A stretch of 64,000 bases of DNA from assembly GCF_014649775.1 (NCBI RefSeq), contig NZ_BMTR01000009.1:124001-188000 (forward strand), written 5' to 3'. Each line of letters opens with the position of its first letter. Position 1 is the stretch's first letter. The translations under genes were made by a program, and so were the position numbers. This DNA is from Streptomyces longisporoflavus (GTDB lineage Bacteria; Actinomycetota; Actinomycetes; Streptomycetales; Streptomycetaceae). Shown in pieces: positions 27,220 to 36,771 of this stretch. A model generated the notes under the pieces. The model saw only the letters and a list, made by a program, of their open reading frames with translations. It was not told where the DNA came from and did not search any database.

Positions 27220-27438
27220 TTATTGCCCGCCCTTTTGCACGAAGGACCGGACAAAGTCCTCGGCGTTCTCTTCGAGCACGTCGTCGATCTCGTCCAGGAC
27301 GGAGTCCACGTCGTCGCTCAGCTTCTCCTGGCGCTCCTTGAGGTCCTCGGAACCCTGTGCTTCCGCTGCCTGCTCCTCGACCTCCTCGGTGGAACGCGTC
27401 GCCTTCTGCTGTCCGCCGCCGGTGTCCTTGGTCGCCAT
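27220..27438 (-). CDS. pup: Prokaryotic ubiquitin-like protein Pup
   Basis: 72 residues, mostly polar and disordered, ending KGGQ. The C-terminal Gln is deamidated to Glu by Dop before PafA attaches it to substrate lysines. The Arc-binding helical region (SDDVDSVLDEIDDVLEENAE) and FVRSFVQKGGQ tail are typical. Located between dop and prcB. Confidence 0.98.
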   Translation of the reverse strand: MATKDTGGGQQKATRSTEEVEEQAAEAQGSEDLKERQEKLSDDVDSVLDEIDDVLEENAEDFVRSFVQKGGQ

Positions 27439-27562
27439 CTACCTCACCCCGCTCGTTCGGTTCGATGCACTTGATCAGACCCTATAAGCCAGGTCTGACA
27501 TCGGCCCCGTAGTTACTGCAACGTCCGGGCACCACCTCGATGATTCCCACACGCCGGGTCTT

Positions 27563-29074
27563 TCAGCCTCCGGAGAGCACCCGTACCAGATCCTCTGCCG
27601 TGCGGCAGCGGTCCAGGAGCTCCTTCACGTGGTTCCGTGTCCCGCGCAGCGGCTCCAGTGTGGGCACACGCTGGAGGGAGTCGCGGCCCGGCAGGTCGAA
27701 GATGACCGAATCCCAGGAGGCCGCGGCCACGTCGTCCGCGTACTGCTCCAGGCAGCGGCCGCGGAAATACGCGCGCGTGTCCTCAGGAGGCTTCGTCTGG
27801 GCGCGTTCGACCTGAGGTTCCTCCAGGAGCCGCTTCATCTTGCCGCGGGCCACCAGACGGTTGTACAGGCCCTTGTCGGGCCGTACGTCCGCGTACTGCA
27901 GGTCGACCAGGTGCAGCCGGGCCGCGTCCCAGTCGAGGCTGTCACGGCGGCGGTAGCCCTCCATGAGCTCCCGCTTCGCCACCCAGTCGAGCTCTCCGGA
28001 CAGGCTCATCGGGTCGCTCTCCAGACGGCCCAGAACGTCCTCCCAGCGGCTGAGGATGTCCTTGGTCTGCGCGTCGGCGTCCGAGCCGTAGCGCTCCTCC
28101 ACGTACTTGCGGGCCAGCTCGAAGTACTCCATCTGGAGCTGTACAGCGGTGAGTGTTCGGCCGCTGCGGAGCGTGATGAGGCGCTTGAGCGTCGGGTCGT
28201 GGGAGACCTGGTGCAGGGTGCGCACGGGCTGGTCGACGGCGAGATCCACCGCGATGAAGCCGTCCTCGATCATGGCGAGGACCAGCGACGTGGTGCCGAG
28301 CTTGAGATAGGTCGAGATCTCGGAGAGGTTCGCGTCGCCGATGATGACGTGCAGACGGCGGTACTTCTCCGCGTCGGAGTGCGGCTCGTCCCGGGTGTTG
28401 ATGATGGGCCGCTTGAGTGTGGTCTCCAGGCCCACCTCGACCTCGAAGTAGTCGGAGCGCTGGCTGAGCTGGAAGCCGTGTTCGTGGCCGTCCTGGCCGA
28501 TGCCGACGCGGCCCGCGCCCGTGACGACCTGCCGGGAGACGAAGAACGGCGTCAGGTGGCGCACGATGTCCGAAAAGGGGGTTTCCCTTTTCATCAGATA
28601 GTTCTCGTGCGTGCCGTACGACGCGCCCTTGTTGTCGGTGTTGTTTTTGTAGAGGTGGATCGGCTGGGCGCCCGGCAACTGCGCGGCCCGCTCGGCCGCC
28701 TCCGCCATGATGCGTTCGCCGGCCTTGTCCCACAGGACGGCGTCCCAGGGATTGGTGACCTCGGGTGAGCTGTACTCGGGGTGCGCGTGGTCCACGTAGA
28801 GGCGCGCCCCGTTGGTGAGGATCACATTGGCGAGACCGATGTCCTCGTCCGTGAGCTGGCTGGCATCGGCGGTCTCACGAGCGAGGTCGAAGCCCCGTGC
28901 GTCCCGCAGGGGGTTCTCCTCCTCGAAGTCCCAGCGGGCGCGTCGCGCCCGGTGCATCGCCGCGGCGTAGGCGTTGACGATCTGGGACGAGGTGAGCATG
29001 GCATTGGCGTTCGGGTGGCCGGGGACGGAGATGCCGTACTCCGTCTCGATGCCCATTACTCGCCGTACGGTCAT
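27563..29074 (-). CDS. dop: Pup deamidase/depupylase Dop
   Basis: 503-residue paralogue of PafA that deamidates Pup-Gln and removes Pup from proteins. N-terminal [10 protein letters not shown] with the metal-binding Glu, the family-specific Dop loop region (residues about 40-75), [14 protein letters not shown] with the catalytic-type Asp, [18 protein letters not shown], and [19 protein letters not shown]. Full length. It follows arc after a 213-base gap with a terminator, and precedes pup by 124 bases. Confidence 0.97.
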   Translation of the reverse strand: MTVRRVMGIETEYGISVPGHPNANAMLTSSQIVNAYAAAMHRARRARWDFEEENPLRDARGFDLARETADASQLTDEDIGLANVILTNGARLYVDHAHPEYSSPEVTNPWDAVLWDKAGERIMAEAAERAAQLPGAQPIHLYKNNTDNKGASYGTHENYLMKRETPFSDIVRHLTPFFVSRQVVTGAGRVGIGQDGHEHGFQLSQRSDYFEVEVGLETTLKRPIINTRDEPHSDAEKYRRLHVIIGDANLSEISTYLKLGTTSLVLAMIEDGFIAVDLAVDQPVRTLHQVSHDPTLKRLITLRSGRTLTAVQLQMEYFELARKYVEERYGSDADAQTKDILSRWEDVLGRLESDPMSLSGELDWVAKRELMEGYRRRDSLDWDAARLHLVDLQYADVRPDKGLYNRLVARGKMKRLLEEPQVERAQTKPPEDTRAYFRGRCLEQYADDVAAASWDSVIFDLPGRDSLQRVPTLEPLRGTRNHVKELLDRCRTAEDLVRVLSGG

Positions 29075-29245
29075 GCGGCCCTCCTTGCCCGGCGGCGCTC
29101 CCCTTCGGGAACGGCGCTCAAGTACCGCTGGTTCTCCGGTGCGTGTGCGGTGCCCGTCCCCGCACTGCGCGACTCGGCGGTACCGAAGAGCCTAGAGCGC
29201 CTTTGCGCTGGTGGGGAGATCATTGCCTTCATTGAAAAACAGACA

Positions 29246-29276
29246 GCTGCGGGTACCCGTGAAGGACACCCGCAGC
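29246..29276 (-). terminator. Intrinsic terminator after arc
   Basis: GCTGCGGGT (29246-29254) pairs with ACCCGCAGC (29268-29276). On the minus strand TGTCTGTTTTT follows. It lies 11 bases after the arc stop, so dop-pup-prcBA probably has its own promoter in 29075-29245. Confidence 0.8.
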
Positions 29277-29287
29277 CGCCCTGTCTT

Positions 29288-31054
29288 CTACAGGTACTGA
29301 CCGGTGTTCGCCACCGTGTCGATGGAGCGTCCGGTGTCCGCGCCCTGCTTTCCGGTGACGAGCGTACGGATGTACACGATCCGTTCGCCCTTCTTGCCGG
29401 AGATGCGGGCCCAGTCGTCCGGGTTGGTGGTGTTGGGCAGGTCCTCGTTCTCCTTGAACTCGTCGATGCAAGCCTGCAGGAGGTGAGCGACCCTGATGCC
29501 CTTCTGGTCGGCGTCGAGGAAGGCCTTGATGGCCATCTTCTTGGCACGCCCGACGATGTTCTCGATCATGGCGCCGGAGTTGAAGTCCTTGAAGTACAGG
29601 ACTTCCTTGTCGCCGTTGGCGTACGTCACCTCGAGGAAGCGGTTCTCCTCGGACTCCGCGTACATCTGCTCCACGACGGACTGGATCATGCCGTCCACGG
29701 TGGTGCGCCGGTCGGCGCTGTGTTCGGCGAGGTCGTCCGCGTGCAGCGGGAGCCGCTCGGTGAGGTACTTGGCGAAGATGTCCTTCGCCGCCTGGGCGTC
29801 CGGACGCTCGATCTTGATCTTCACGTCGAGACGTCCTGGCCGCAGGATCGCCGGGTCGATCATGTCCTCACGGTTGGAGGCACCGATGACGATGACGTTC
29901 TCCAGGCCTTCCACGCCGTCGATCTCGGCGAGCAGCTGGGGGACGATGGTGTTCTCCACGTCCGAGCTGACACCGGATCCGCGGGTGCGGAAGAGGGATT
30001 CCATCTCGTCGAAGAAGACGATGACGGGGGTGCCCTCGCTCGCCTTCTCCCTCGCACGCTGGAAGACCAGACGGATGTGGCGCTCGGTCTCGCCGACGTA
30101 CTTGTTGAGGAGCTCGGGGCCCTTGATGTTGAGGAAGTAACTCTTCCCCGACGCCTGTCCGGTCACCTCGGCGACCTTCTTGGCAAGGGAGTTGGCGACG
30201 GCCTTCGCGATGAGCGTCTTGCCGCAACCGGGAGGCCCGTACAGCAGGACGCCCTTGGGCGGCCGCAGTTCGTGCTCCCTGAAGAGGTCCGGGTAGAGGT
30301 AGGGCAGTTCGACCGCGTCGCGGATCAGCTCGATCTGGTTGCCCAGACCACCGATCTGCTCGTAGCCGATGTCGGGTACCTCTTCGAGGACGAGTTCTTC
30401 GACCTCGCTCTTGGGAACCACTTCGTAGACGTAGCCGGAACGGGGTTCGAGCAGCAGTGCGTCGCCGGGACGGATGGTGACGTCGAGGAGTGGTTCGGCG
30501 AGCCGGACCACCCGCTCCTCGTCGGTGTGCCCGACCACCAGGGCGCGCTCGCCGTCCTCGAGGATCTCCTTGAGGGTGACGATGTCGCCCACGCTCTCGT
30601 ACTCCATGGCCTCGACCACGTTGAGCGCTTCGTTGAGCATTACTTCCTGGCCGCGCCTGAGCTCTTCGAGCTCCACGCCCGGGCTGACGTTCACCCGGAG
30701 CTTGCGGCCCCCGGTGAAGATGTCGGCCGTGCCGTCCTCGTTCGCCTCGAGGAAGACTCCGAAGCCGGCCGGCGGCTGCGCGAGCCGGTCGACTTCCTCC
30801 TTGAGGGCCACGATCTGGTCGCGGGCCTCACGGAGCGTGTTGGCGAGCCGCTCGTTCTGCGCGGACACGCCGGCCAGATTTGTCTGCAGCTCGACGATCC
30901 GCTCTTCGAGAATTCTCGTATGCCGCGGAGAGTCGGCGAGCTTGCGTCGCAGGACGGCGATTTCCTGCTCGAGATAGGCAACCTGACCGGCGGGGTCCTC
31001 AGACCCTCGTCCCGGCCGGATGCCGCGGTTGATGTCGTCGTCGTGGGCTGCCAC
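29288..31054 (-). CDS. arc: Proteasome-associated AAA ATPase ARC/Mpa
   Basis: 588-residue unfoldase ring that binds Pup and feeds substrates to the 20S proteasome. N-terminal coiled coil at about 15-75 ([19 protein letters not shown]), interdomain OB folds, then the AAA module: Walker [14 protein letters not shown], Walker [13 protein letters not shown], sensor [20 protein letters not shown]. It ends GQYL, the proteasome-docking motif with penultimate Tyr. GTG 31054 is chosen over a TTG at 31072, which lies inside the ribosome-binding site GGAGGAGGTGAGG. Confidence 0.96.
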   Translation of the reverse strand: MAAHDDDINRGIRPGRGSEDPAGQVAYLEQEIAVLRRKLADSPRHTRILEERIVELQTNLAGVSAQNERLANTLREARDQIVALKEEVDRLAQPPAGFGVFLEANEDGTADIFTGGRKLRVNVSPGVELEELRRGQEVMLNEALNVVEAMEYESVGDIVTLKEILEDGERALVVGHTDEERVVRLAEPLLDVTIRPGDALLLEPRSGYVYEVVPKSEVEELVLEEVPDIGYEQIGGLGNQIELIRDAVELPYLYPDLFREHELRPPKGVLLYGPPGCGKTLIAKAVANSLAKKVAEVTGQASGKSYFLNIKGPELLNKYVGETERHIRLVFQRAREKASEGTPVIVFFDEMESLFRTRGSGVSSDVENTIVPQLLAEIDGVEGLENVIVIGASNREDMIDPAILRPGRLDVKIKIERPDAQAAKDIFAKYLTERLPLHADDLAEHSADRRTTVDGMIQSVVEQMYAESEENRFLEVTYANGDKEVLYFKDFNSGAMIENIVGRAKKMAIKAFLDADQKGIRVAHLLQACIDEFKENEDLPNTTNPDDWARISGKKGERIVYIRTLVTGKQGADTGRSIDTVANTGQYL

Positions 31055-31307
31055 GGTCCTCACCTCCTCCAAGGGGAGCTGGACGCTTCCAGACCCTACC
31101 TGGGTGGGTGTCGATTGAAACCCCTAGATCACAAAGACGGTCGAGGTGTGTCCGATCTTCACCCTTGCGCTCTCCCTCACATCAGGGGGATACCCACCCA
31201 ACAACATCGGAAAGCGGGCGGTTGTATCGTCGAAGCGTTCAACACCCGTCAGAGCTGGCCCGACTTGCCCGCAAGTCGATGGCTCGACGCAGCGATCGGC
31301 AGGAGAG

Positions 31308-31622
31308 ATGACCGTGCAGAACGAGGCTGGGGCCGACCCCGAGGGCCGCGATCTCCTTGAGGTCTGGATCGACCAGGACCTCTGTACCGGCGACGGCATC
31401 TGCGCGCAGTACGCGCCCGAGGTCTTCGAGCTGGACATCGACGGCCTTGCCTACGTGAAGAGCGGCGACGACGAGCTCCTGCAGACGCCGGGCGCCACAA
31501 CACCCGTTCCGCCGACGCTTCTGCGTGACGTGGCGGACTCGGCCAAGGAGTGCCCCGGGGACTGCATCCACGTGCGCCGCGTTTCGGACAGTGTGGAGGT
31601 CTACGGCCCCGACGCGGCATGA
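31308..31622 (+). CDS. Ferredoxin (single cluster, 3Fe-4S-like)
   Basis: 104-residue small electron carrier. Cluster ligands: DLCTGDGICAQYAPEVFEL near residue 25 and KECPGDCIHV near residue 85. The position of the second Cys in CxxCxxC is Asp (CTGDGIC), typical of [3Fe-4S] ferredoxins that serve P450s and similar enzymes. ATG 31308 has AGGAGAG upstream. No partner oxygenase adjoins it. It diverges from arc. Confidence 0.88.
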   Translation: MTVQNEAGADPEGRDLLEVWIDQDLCTGDGICAQYAPEVFELDIDGLAYVKSGDDELLQTPGATTPVPPTLLRDVADSAKECPGDCIHVRRVSDSVEVYGPDAA

Positions 31623-31640
31623 CGCCGTGACCGGGCCGCG

Positions 31641-31687
31641 AACAAGGGCCTGTACCCGCCGGTCGACGGCGGGTACAGGCCCTTGTT
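31641..31687. terminator. Bidirectional terminator between ferredoxin and secreted hypothetical genes
   Basis: Perfect 21-base stem (31641-31661 with 31667-31687), loop GTCGA, between two convergent genes. Confidence 0.9.
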
Positions 31688-31701
31688 CATTGCCTTTCGG
31701 G

Positions 31702-32283
31702 TCACACGCTGTGCGCTCCGGCCGGCGCGGACCGCGCGAACGTGCCGTCCTTCCACTGCCACTTGGCCTCATCCTTCAGGTCCGGGCAGCAGCTGGGCAC
31801 GTCCGGTGACGAGTACCCGTGGAGTGTGGCGGTGATCACGCCCGCGCGTACGGCGAAGTCGCTGACGTTCTGACGGTCCTTGGGGTCGACGAGGGTGGCG
31901 ACGACCCGGGACTTGCCACCCGTCGCGCGCGTGACGACGTACACGCCGTCGGGCGGTGTGCCGGAACCGGCGGCGCAGTGCACCACGGCCACGGTCTCGG
32001 GGGAACCGTCCCCGTCGAGGTCTCCGGTGGCCTTCTTCTTGACCACGGGTTTCACGTTGCCGCAGGTGATGGGGTACGTGACGGCGGCCGCGTCCGGAGG
32101 CGGCGCGGGGGCCGCCGCCGCGGTCCTGCCGGACGGACCGGAGCCCGCCTGTGCGGCGTTCGCGGGGTCGGGCTGCAGGAAGGACGAGCCCGCGATGACG
32201 GCGGCGAGCGCGGCCGCTGTGGCCAGCCAGTGGATGGGGCGGGTGGAGTTGTGTGCCAGTTCCGGGACGGCTGGGTGCTGCAC
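31702..32283 (-). CDS. Secreted or membrane-anchored protein of unknown function
   Basis: 193 residues from GTG 32283 (GGAG 10 bases upstream). An N-terminal hydrophobic segment at about 17-35 (WLATAAALAAVIAGSSFL) acts as signal or anchor, then an Ala/Pro linker. The body contains a calcium-loop-like GDLDGDGSPE, as in FG-GAP or EF-hand-type repeats, plus Cys residues (CGNVK, VVHCAAG, SCCPDLK) that may form disulfides. I do not recognise the family. The frame continues upstream to 32340 but without a site. Confidence 0.75.
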   Translation of the reverse strand: MQHPAVPELAHNSTRPIHWLATAAALAAVIAGSSFLQPDPANAAQAGSGPSGRTAAAAPAPPPDAAAVTYPITCGNVKPVVKKKATGDLDGDGSPETVAVVHCAAGSGTPPDGVYVVTRATGGKSRVVATLVDPKDRQNVSDFAVRAGVITATLHGYSSPDVPSCCPDLKDEAKWQWKDGTFARSAPAGAHSV

Positions 32284-32381
32284 GAGGAGTGTCTCCTGTG
32301 AGGGCTGTGCCGGTGGGGGAGGTGGCCAGCATCGTGCCATACCTCACAGTGAGGCGGAACACCGGGGCCGGTGAACGAAAA

Positions 32382-32432
32382 GGCGCCGCCGCCGAGTTCC
32401 CCGTTCGAAGTGGGGAACTCGGCGGCGGCGCC
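32382..32432 (-). terminator. Intrinsic terminator of the tRNA methyltransferase gene
   Basis: Perfect 21-base stem (32382-32402 with 32412-32432), 9-base loop. TTTT follows on the minus strand, about 45 bases after the stop. Confidence 0.9.
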
Positions 32433-32477
32433 CGTGCGTTCATCGGTTGTACGCGGATGCCGGCACCCGCGGCGCCG

Positions 32478-33389
32478 TCAGCGCTCGGCGCGGGGTGTGC
32501 CGCCGTCGGCGTTCGGGCCCGTGTAGTCGTCGCCGTAGGCGCCCTTGGAGGGGCGGCGACGGCGCATGGGCGGCTCAACGCCGTCCGCGAGGCGGCGGGC
32601 GGTGAGCAGGAAGCCGGTGTGCCCGATCATGCGGTGGTCGGGGCGGACGGCGAGGCCCTCGACGTGCCAGTTGCGGATCATCGATTCCCAGGCGGTCGGC
32701 TCGTTGAAGCCGCCGATCTCGCGGATGGACTCGACGGTCCGTGCGAGCTGGGTGGTGGTCGCCACGTAGCAGCAGAGGATGCCGCCGGGGACGAGCGCCT
32801 TGGAGACGACGTCCAGGCACTCCCAGGGGGCGAGCATGTCGAGGATGACGCGGTCGACGTCGGTGTCGCTCAGGTTGTCCTGGAGGTCGCCGACGGTGAG
32901 CTGCCAGGCGGGGTGCGGGGCGCCGAAGTAGCGCTCCACGTTCTGCCGGGCGATCTCGGCGAAGTCCTCGCGGCGCTCGTACGAGTGCAGCATCCCCTCG
33001 TCGCCGATGGCGCGCAGGAGGAAGCTGCTGAGCGATCCCGAGCCCACCCCCGCCTCGACGACGCGGGCGCCGGGGAAGATGTCGGCGAAGGCCAGGATCT
33101 GCCCCGCGTCCTTGGGGTAGACCACGGCGGCGCCGCGGGGCATGGACAGGACGTAGTCGGGGAGCAGGGGGCGCAGCGCGAGGTAGGCGACGTTCCCCGT
33201 GGTGCGGACAACGCTGCCCTCGGGAGCGCCGATCAGCTCGTCGTGGGGGAAGGAACCCTTGTGGGTGTGGAAGTTCTTCCCGGCCTCGAGCGTGAACGTG
33301 TAGTGGCGGCCCTTGGGGTCGGTCAGCTGAACCTGGTCCCCGACCTTGAAGGGCCCGCGTCGGCGGGCGGCACCGGTCGGTTCGGACAT
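32478..33389 (-). CDS. trmI: tRNA (adenine-N1-)-methyltransferase (m1A58), TrmI type
   Basis: 303-residue SAM-dependent enzyme that methylates A58 in tRNA T-loops. N-terminal beta domain (FKVGDQVQLTDPKGRHYTFT), SAM site VVEAGVGSGSLSSFLLRAIG, motif DRVILDMLAPWECLDVV, and YVATTTQLARTVESI. The TIGR/COG2519 family usually has this length. The C-terminal 40 residues are charged and disordered. It starts 49 bases after the protease gene. Confidence 0.94.
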   Translation of the reverse strand: MSEPTGAARRRGPFKVGDQVQLTDPKGRHYTFTLEAGKNFHTHKGSFPHDELIGAPEGSVVRTTGNVAYLALRPLLPDYVLSMPRGAAVVYPKDAGQILAFADIFPGARVVEAGVGSGSLSSFLLRAIGDEGMLHSYERREDFAEIARQNVERYFGAPHPAWQLTVGDLQDNLSDTDVDRVILDMLAPWECLDVVSKALVPGGILCCYVATTTQLARTVESIREIGGFNEPTAWESMIRNWHVEGLAVRPDHRMIGHTGFLLTARRLADGVEPPMRRRRPSKGAYGDDYTGPNADGGTPRAER

Positions 33390-33438
33390 GTGAACAGCCT
33401 ACCGGCCCCCGCGGGGCCCGGAGACCAGGGTGCGGCCG

Positions 33439-34980
33439 TCAGCTGGGGCGGGCCATGGCCTTGACGAAGGCGCGCTCCACGTCGGTGGCGGAGAGCACTC
33501 CGTAGATCTCGCCGGACGCCTCGACCACGAGGTACTCCGTGGCGGGCGTCGCCCGGAGCGTGTCGAGGAGCTCCTCGCCGGCGAGCTCGGCGGAGATCCG
33601 CATGCCCTCCGTGATGTCCTGGGCGAGACCGCTGACGGTGACCCAGGGGCGGCGGTGCTCGGGCACGCCGACGATGGCCGCCTCGCGGACCACGGACATC
33701 GGGTCGCCGTCGGCGTCGACCACGACCAGGGCGCGGGCCCCGGCGTCGTTGGCGCGGCGCAGCGCCTCGGAGAGCGGCGTGGCGGATTCGACGGGGACGG
33801 CGCGGCGGGTCAGGGCGCGGGCGCGGAGCTCGGGCAGGTGTTCGCGCAGGCGGGCCATGCGGAGGCTGTTTCCGGCGCCGGTCCAGATGATCGCGGCGAG
33901 GATGGCGGCAAGCAGGGCGTCCGTGACGGTGTCCATGCCGCCGATTTCCTGCGTCTCGCCGCCGAGCGCGCCGGACTGGTTGAGGATGGGCAGGCCGATG
34001 AGGACGGAGATGGCGAGCGCGCGGCCGACCCAGGCGGCGGCGACGGTGCCGCTCATGGGCTTGCCGGTGATCTTCCAGACGACGGCGCGGAGCATGCGGC
34101 CGCCGTCCAGGGGCAGGCCGGGCAGGAGGTTGAAGACGGCGACGATGAGGTTCGAGATCATCAGTCCGGCGAGCAGGACGCCGGGTACGGTGCCGGGCTC
34201 CACCAGGCGCATGGCCCCGTAGAAGAGGCCGGCGAGCACGAGGGAGAGCAGCGGGCCGACGAAGGCCAGGACGAACTCGCGTCCCGGCGTCTCGGACTCC
34301 TTCTCGATCTCCGAGACGCCGCCGAAGAACTGCAGCTGGATGCGGCGCACCGGCAGCTTGTAGCGCAGGGCGACGACGGTGTGCGCCAGTTCGTGGACGA
34401 GCACGGAGGCGTAGAAGGCGACGGCGAAGAAGAGGGAGACGAGGTAGCGGGCGGCGCCGAGTTCGGGCAGGACGCGGTCGAGCTGGCCGCCGAAGACCCA
34501 GGTGATGAGGGCGGCGACGAGGAACCAGCTGGGTGCCACGTACACGGGCACGCCGAAGGGGCGCCCCATGAGCAGCCCTCCCCCGGGCCCCTTCTTCCCG
34601 TCGGGCGGCGGTGTCTTCGGGGCGGGGCCGTGGGTGGCGTGCGCGTACTGGGGGTGGGTGTCGTTCGTTGTCGTCCCCGGCGTGTCGTGCGGGGGCTGTG
34701 GGGTCTGCGGAGGCCGGGAGGCCTGCGGGGCCTTGGTGAGGCGGTCGGCGTCCCCGCCGGGTTCGCCCCCGGGGCGCGTCGCCTCCCCGCCGTTTCCGGA
34801 CCCGGCAGTGCCGGCGGCGCCATCGGCACCGGCCGTGCTGCCGGTGGCCGCACCGCTCCCGGAGCCGGCCGTGTCCGCCGGACGTGGCGTTTCGGGGTGG
34901 CCGGAGCCGTCGGCGGCATCCGGCCGCCGACCGTCCGTCCCGTCGGGCTGCGGCCTGCCGCTCCCGGCGCTCTCGTCCAC
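33439..34980 (-). CDS. Site-2 protease family zinc metalloprotease with CBS domains (M50)
   Basis: 513-residue intramembrane protease. Zinc motif VLVHELAHTVVALRYK in a membrane helix and NLLPGLPLDGGRMLRAV supplying the third ligand Asp. A C-terminal CBS pair follows (VPVESATPLSEALRRANDAG, ALVVVDADGDPMSVV, EYLVVEASGEIYGVL). The first 135 residues are a Gly/Pro/Thr/Ser-rich disordered tail, unusual for the core family but common in streptomycete copies. GTG start at 34980. Substrate unknown; CBS suggests nucleotide sensing. Confidence 0.92.
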   Translation of the reverse strand: MDESAGSGRPQPDGTDGRRPDAADGSGHPETPRPADTAGSGSGAATGSTAGADGAAGTAGSGNGGEATRPGGEPGGDADRLTKAPQASRPPQTPQPPHDTPGTTTNDTHPQYAHATHGPAPKTPPPDGKKGPGGGLLMGRPFGVPVYVAPSWFLVAALITWVFGGQLDRVLPELGAARYLVSLFFAVAFYASVLVHELAHTVVALRYKLPVRRIQLQFFGGVSEIEKESETPGREFVLAFVGPLLSLVLAGLFYGAMRLVEPGTVPGVLLAGLMISNLIVAVFNLLPGLPLDGGRMLRAVVWKITGKPMSGTVAAAWVGRALAISVLIGLPILNQSGALGGETQEIGGMDTVTDALLAAILAAIIWTGAGNSLRMARLREHLPELRARALTRRAVPVESATPLSEALRRANDAGARALVVVDADGDPMSVVREAAIVGVPEHRRPWVTVSGLAQDITEGMRISAELAGEELLDTLRATPATEYLVVEASGEIYGVLSATDVERAFVKAMARPS

Positions 34981-35094
34981 GATGTCCCCTTGTTCGAAGC
35001 GTCCCTCGCCCCTGTCCGGCGCGGTACACGCACGATCATGCAGGGCGAGAGGGTCTGCCGTCGATGGTATGCGGCCGTTGTCAGTGGCGGGTCG

Positions 35095-35100
35095 TAGGGT
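35095..35100 (+). promoter_or_regulatory. -10 element of a probable leaderless transcript for the RecB-like nuclease
   Basis: TAGGGT lies 8 bases before the ATG at 35109 and matches the streptomycete -10 pattern TAnnnT. There is no ribosome-binding site, so transcription probably starts at or next to the start codon. Confidence 0.55.
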
Positions 35101-35108
35101 CTTACCTC

Positions 35109-35990
35109 ATGGAAACAAGCACCGACGGTGCCGTGACGGCCGCGCGTCCGGCGTCTCTTTCGCCCTCGCGCGCCAGTGACTTCATGCAGTGTCCGCTGCT
35201 CTACCGGTTCCGGGTGATCGACAAGCTGCCCGAGAAGCCGAGCGAGGCGGCGACCCGCGGCACGCTGGTGCACGCCGTCCTTGAGCGGCTCTTCGACGCG
35301 CCCGCGGGCGAGCGGACGGCGACGAGCGCCAAGTCGCTGATCCCTGGCCAGTGGGACCGGCTGCGCGAGGCCAGACCGGAGCTGACGGAGCTGTTCGCGG
35401 GCGACGAGCAAGGGGAGCGGCTCGCGCGCTGGCTCGCGGACGCGGAGAAGCTGGTCGAGCGGTGGTTCACCCTGGAGGACCCCACCCGCCTCGAGCCCGC
35501 CGAGCGTGAGCTGTTCGTGCAGGCGGAGCTGGAGTCGGGCCTGAAGCTGCGCGGCATCATCGACCGCGTGGACGTGGCGCCCACCGGCGAGGTGCGGATC
35601 GTCGACTACAAGACGGGCAAGGCCCCGCGCCCCGAGTATTCCGAGGGCGCGCTCTTCCAGATGAAGTTCTACGCCCTGGTGGTGTGGCGTCTGAAGGGTG
35701 TCGTCCCGCGCCGTCTCCAGCTCGTCTATCTGGGCAGCGGCGACGTCATCACGTACGACCCGAGGATCGAGGACCTGGAGCAGGTCGAGCGGAAGCTGCA
35801 CGCGCTGTGGGAGGCGATCACGCTCGCCACCGAGACGGGTGACTGGCGGCCGCGGCCGACGAAGCTCTGCGGCTGGTGCGACCACCAGGCCGTATGTCCG
35901 GAATTCGGCGGGACTCCCCCGCCGTACCCCCTTGCGGTGAGGGTGCCCGAGTCCGAGGAGGGCACGCAGGGCAGAATGGCCCCGGGCTAG
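35109..35990 (+). CDS. RecB/AddB-like PD-(D/E)XK exonuclease with Fe-S cysteines
   Basis: 293-residue single-domain nuclease of the RecB/Cas4-like superfamily. Opening SLSPSRASDFMQCPLLYRFR, active-site motifs GTLVHAVLERLF, RGIIDRVDVAP and EVRIVDYKTGK (D-x-K). One Cys near the start (MQCP) and three near the end (LCGWCDHQAVCPEF) form the four-Cys iron-sulfur clasp seen in AddB and Cas4. No helicase partner adjoins it. The substrate is unknown. The response regulator follows by 14 bases. Confidence 0.9.
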   Translation: METSTDGAVTAARPASLSPSRASDFMQCPLLYRFRVIDKLPEKPSEAATRGTLVHAVLERLFDAPAGERTATSAKSLIPGQWDRLREARPELTELFAGDEQGERLARWLADAEKLVERWFTLEDPTRLEPAERELFVQAELESGLKLRGIIDRVDVAPTGEVRIVDYKTGKAPRPEYSEGALFQMKFYALVVWRLKGVVPRRLQLVYLGSGDVITYDPRIEDLEQVERKLHALWEAITLATETGDWRPRPTKLCGWCDHQAVCPEFGGTPPPYPLAVRVPESEEGTQGRMAPG

Positions 35991-36004
35991 CGAAGGAGAG
36001 TTAC

Positions 36005-36676
36005 GTGGCGATCCGTGTCCTACTGGTCGATGACCAGCCACTGCTGCGCACCGGGTTCCGGATGATCCTGGAGGCCGAGCAGGACGTCGCGGTCGTCGGG
36101 GAGGCCGGGGACGGCCTGCAGGCTCTCGACCAGGTGCGGGCACTGCAGCCGGACGTGGTCCTGATGGACATCCGTATGCCGAGGATGGACGGTGTCGAGG
36201 CGACCCGGCAGATCACCGGGCCCGGCCGGGACGGACCGGCGAAGGTCCTCGTCCTGACCACTTTCGACCTCGACGAGTACGTGGTGGAGGCGCTGCGCGC
36301 GGGGGCCAGCGGCTTCCTGCTCAAGGACGCCCCGGCGAATGAACTGGTGCAGGCGATCCGCGTGGTCGCGTCCGGCGAGGCGATGCTCGCGCCGAGCATC
36401 ACCCGCAGGCTCCTCGACAAGTACGCCGGGCATCTCCCCTCGGGCGACGAGCCGGTGCCGGACACCCTGCACACGCTCACCGAGCGGGAGGTCGAGGTCC
36501 TCAAGCTGGTGGCGCGCGGCCTGTCGAACGCGGAGATCGCGGCGGACCTGTTCGTGAGCGAGACGACCGTCAAGACACATGTGGGCCATGTGCTCACGAA
36601 GCTGGGGCTGCGCGACCGCGTGCAGGCCGCGGTGTACGCGTACGAGAGCGGTCTGGTGCGCCCCGGCGCCCAGTAG
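36005..36676 (+). CDS. NarL/FixJ-family response regulator, orphan
   Basis: 223-residue two-component regulator. Receiver domain: VLLVDDQPLLRTGFRMIL, phospho-acceptor in VVLMDIRMPRMDG, LTTFDLDEYV, and Lys in FLLKDAP. LuxR-type DNA-binding domain: LTEREVEVLKLVARGLSNAE, SETTVKTHVGHVLTKLGLRD. GTG 36005 has GAAGGAGAG. No histidine kinase gene is adjacent; its stop lies inside a short direct repeat. Confidence 0.93.
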   Translation: MAIRVLLVDDQPLLRTGFRMILEAEQDVAVVGEAGDGLQALDQVRALQPDVVLMDIRMPRMDGVEATRQITGPGRDGPAKVLVLTTFDLDEYVVEALRAGASGFLLKDAPANELVQAIRVVASGEAMLAPSITRRLLDKYAGHLPSGDEPVPDTLHTLTEREVEVLKLVARGLSNAEIAADLFVSETTVKTHVGHVLTKLGLRDRVQAAVYAYESGLVRPGAQ

Positions 36677-36720
36677 TACCGGTACAGCAGGACACCGGGT
36701 AGTACCGGTGCGGCAGGACA
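36674..36720 (+). repeat. Direct repeat (2 x 21 bases, 26-base period) over the response-regulator stop codon
   Basis: Copies at 36674-36694 and 36700-36720 both begin TAGTACCGGT and differ at two positions. The first TAG is the gene's stop codon, so the duplication copied the stop and the start of the 3' region. Confidence 0.8.
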
Positions 36721-36721
36721 G

Positions 36722-36762
36722 ATGAAGGCGGCCACCCCTCCGGGAGGGGTGGCCGCCTTCAT
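36722..36762. terminator. Bidirectional terminator between response regulator and solute-binding gene
   Basis: Two 20-base arms (36722-36741 and 36743-36762) form a near-continuous palindrome between convergent genes. Confidence 0.88.
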
Positions 36763-36771
36763 GCATGTCGG

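Noticed and set aside
28781-31360. 859-codon frame antisense to arc
   Set aside because: Arc is unmistakable on the minus strand; the antisense product is low complexity.
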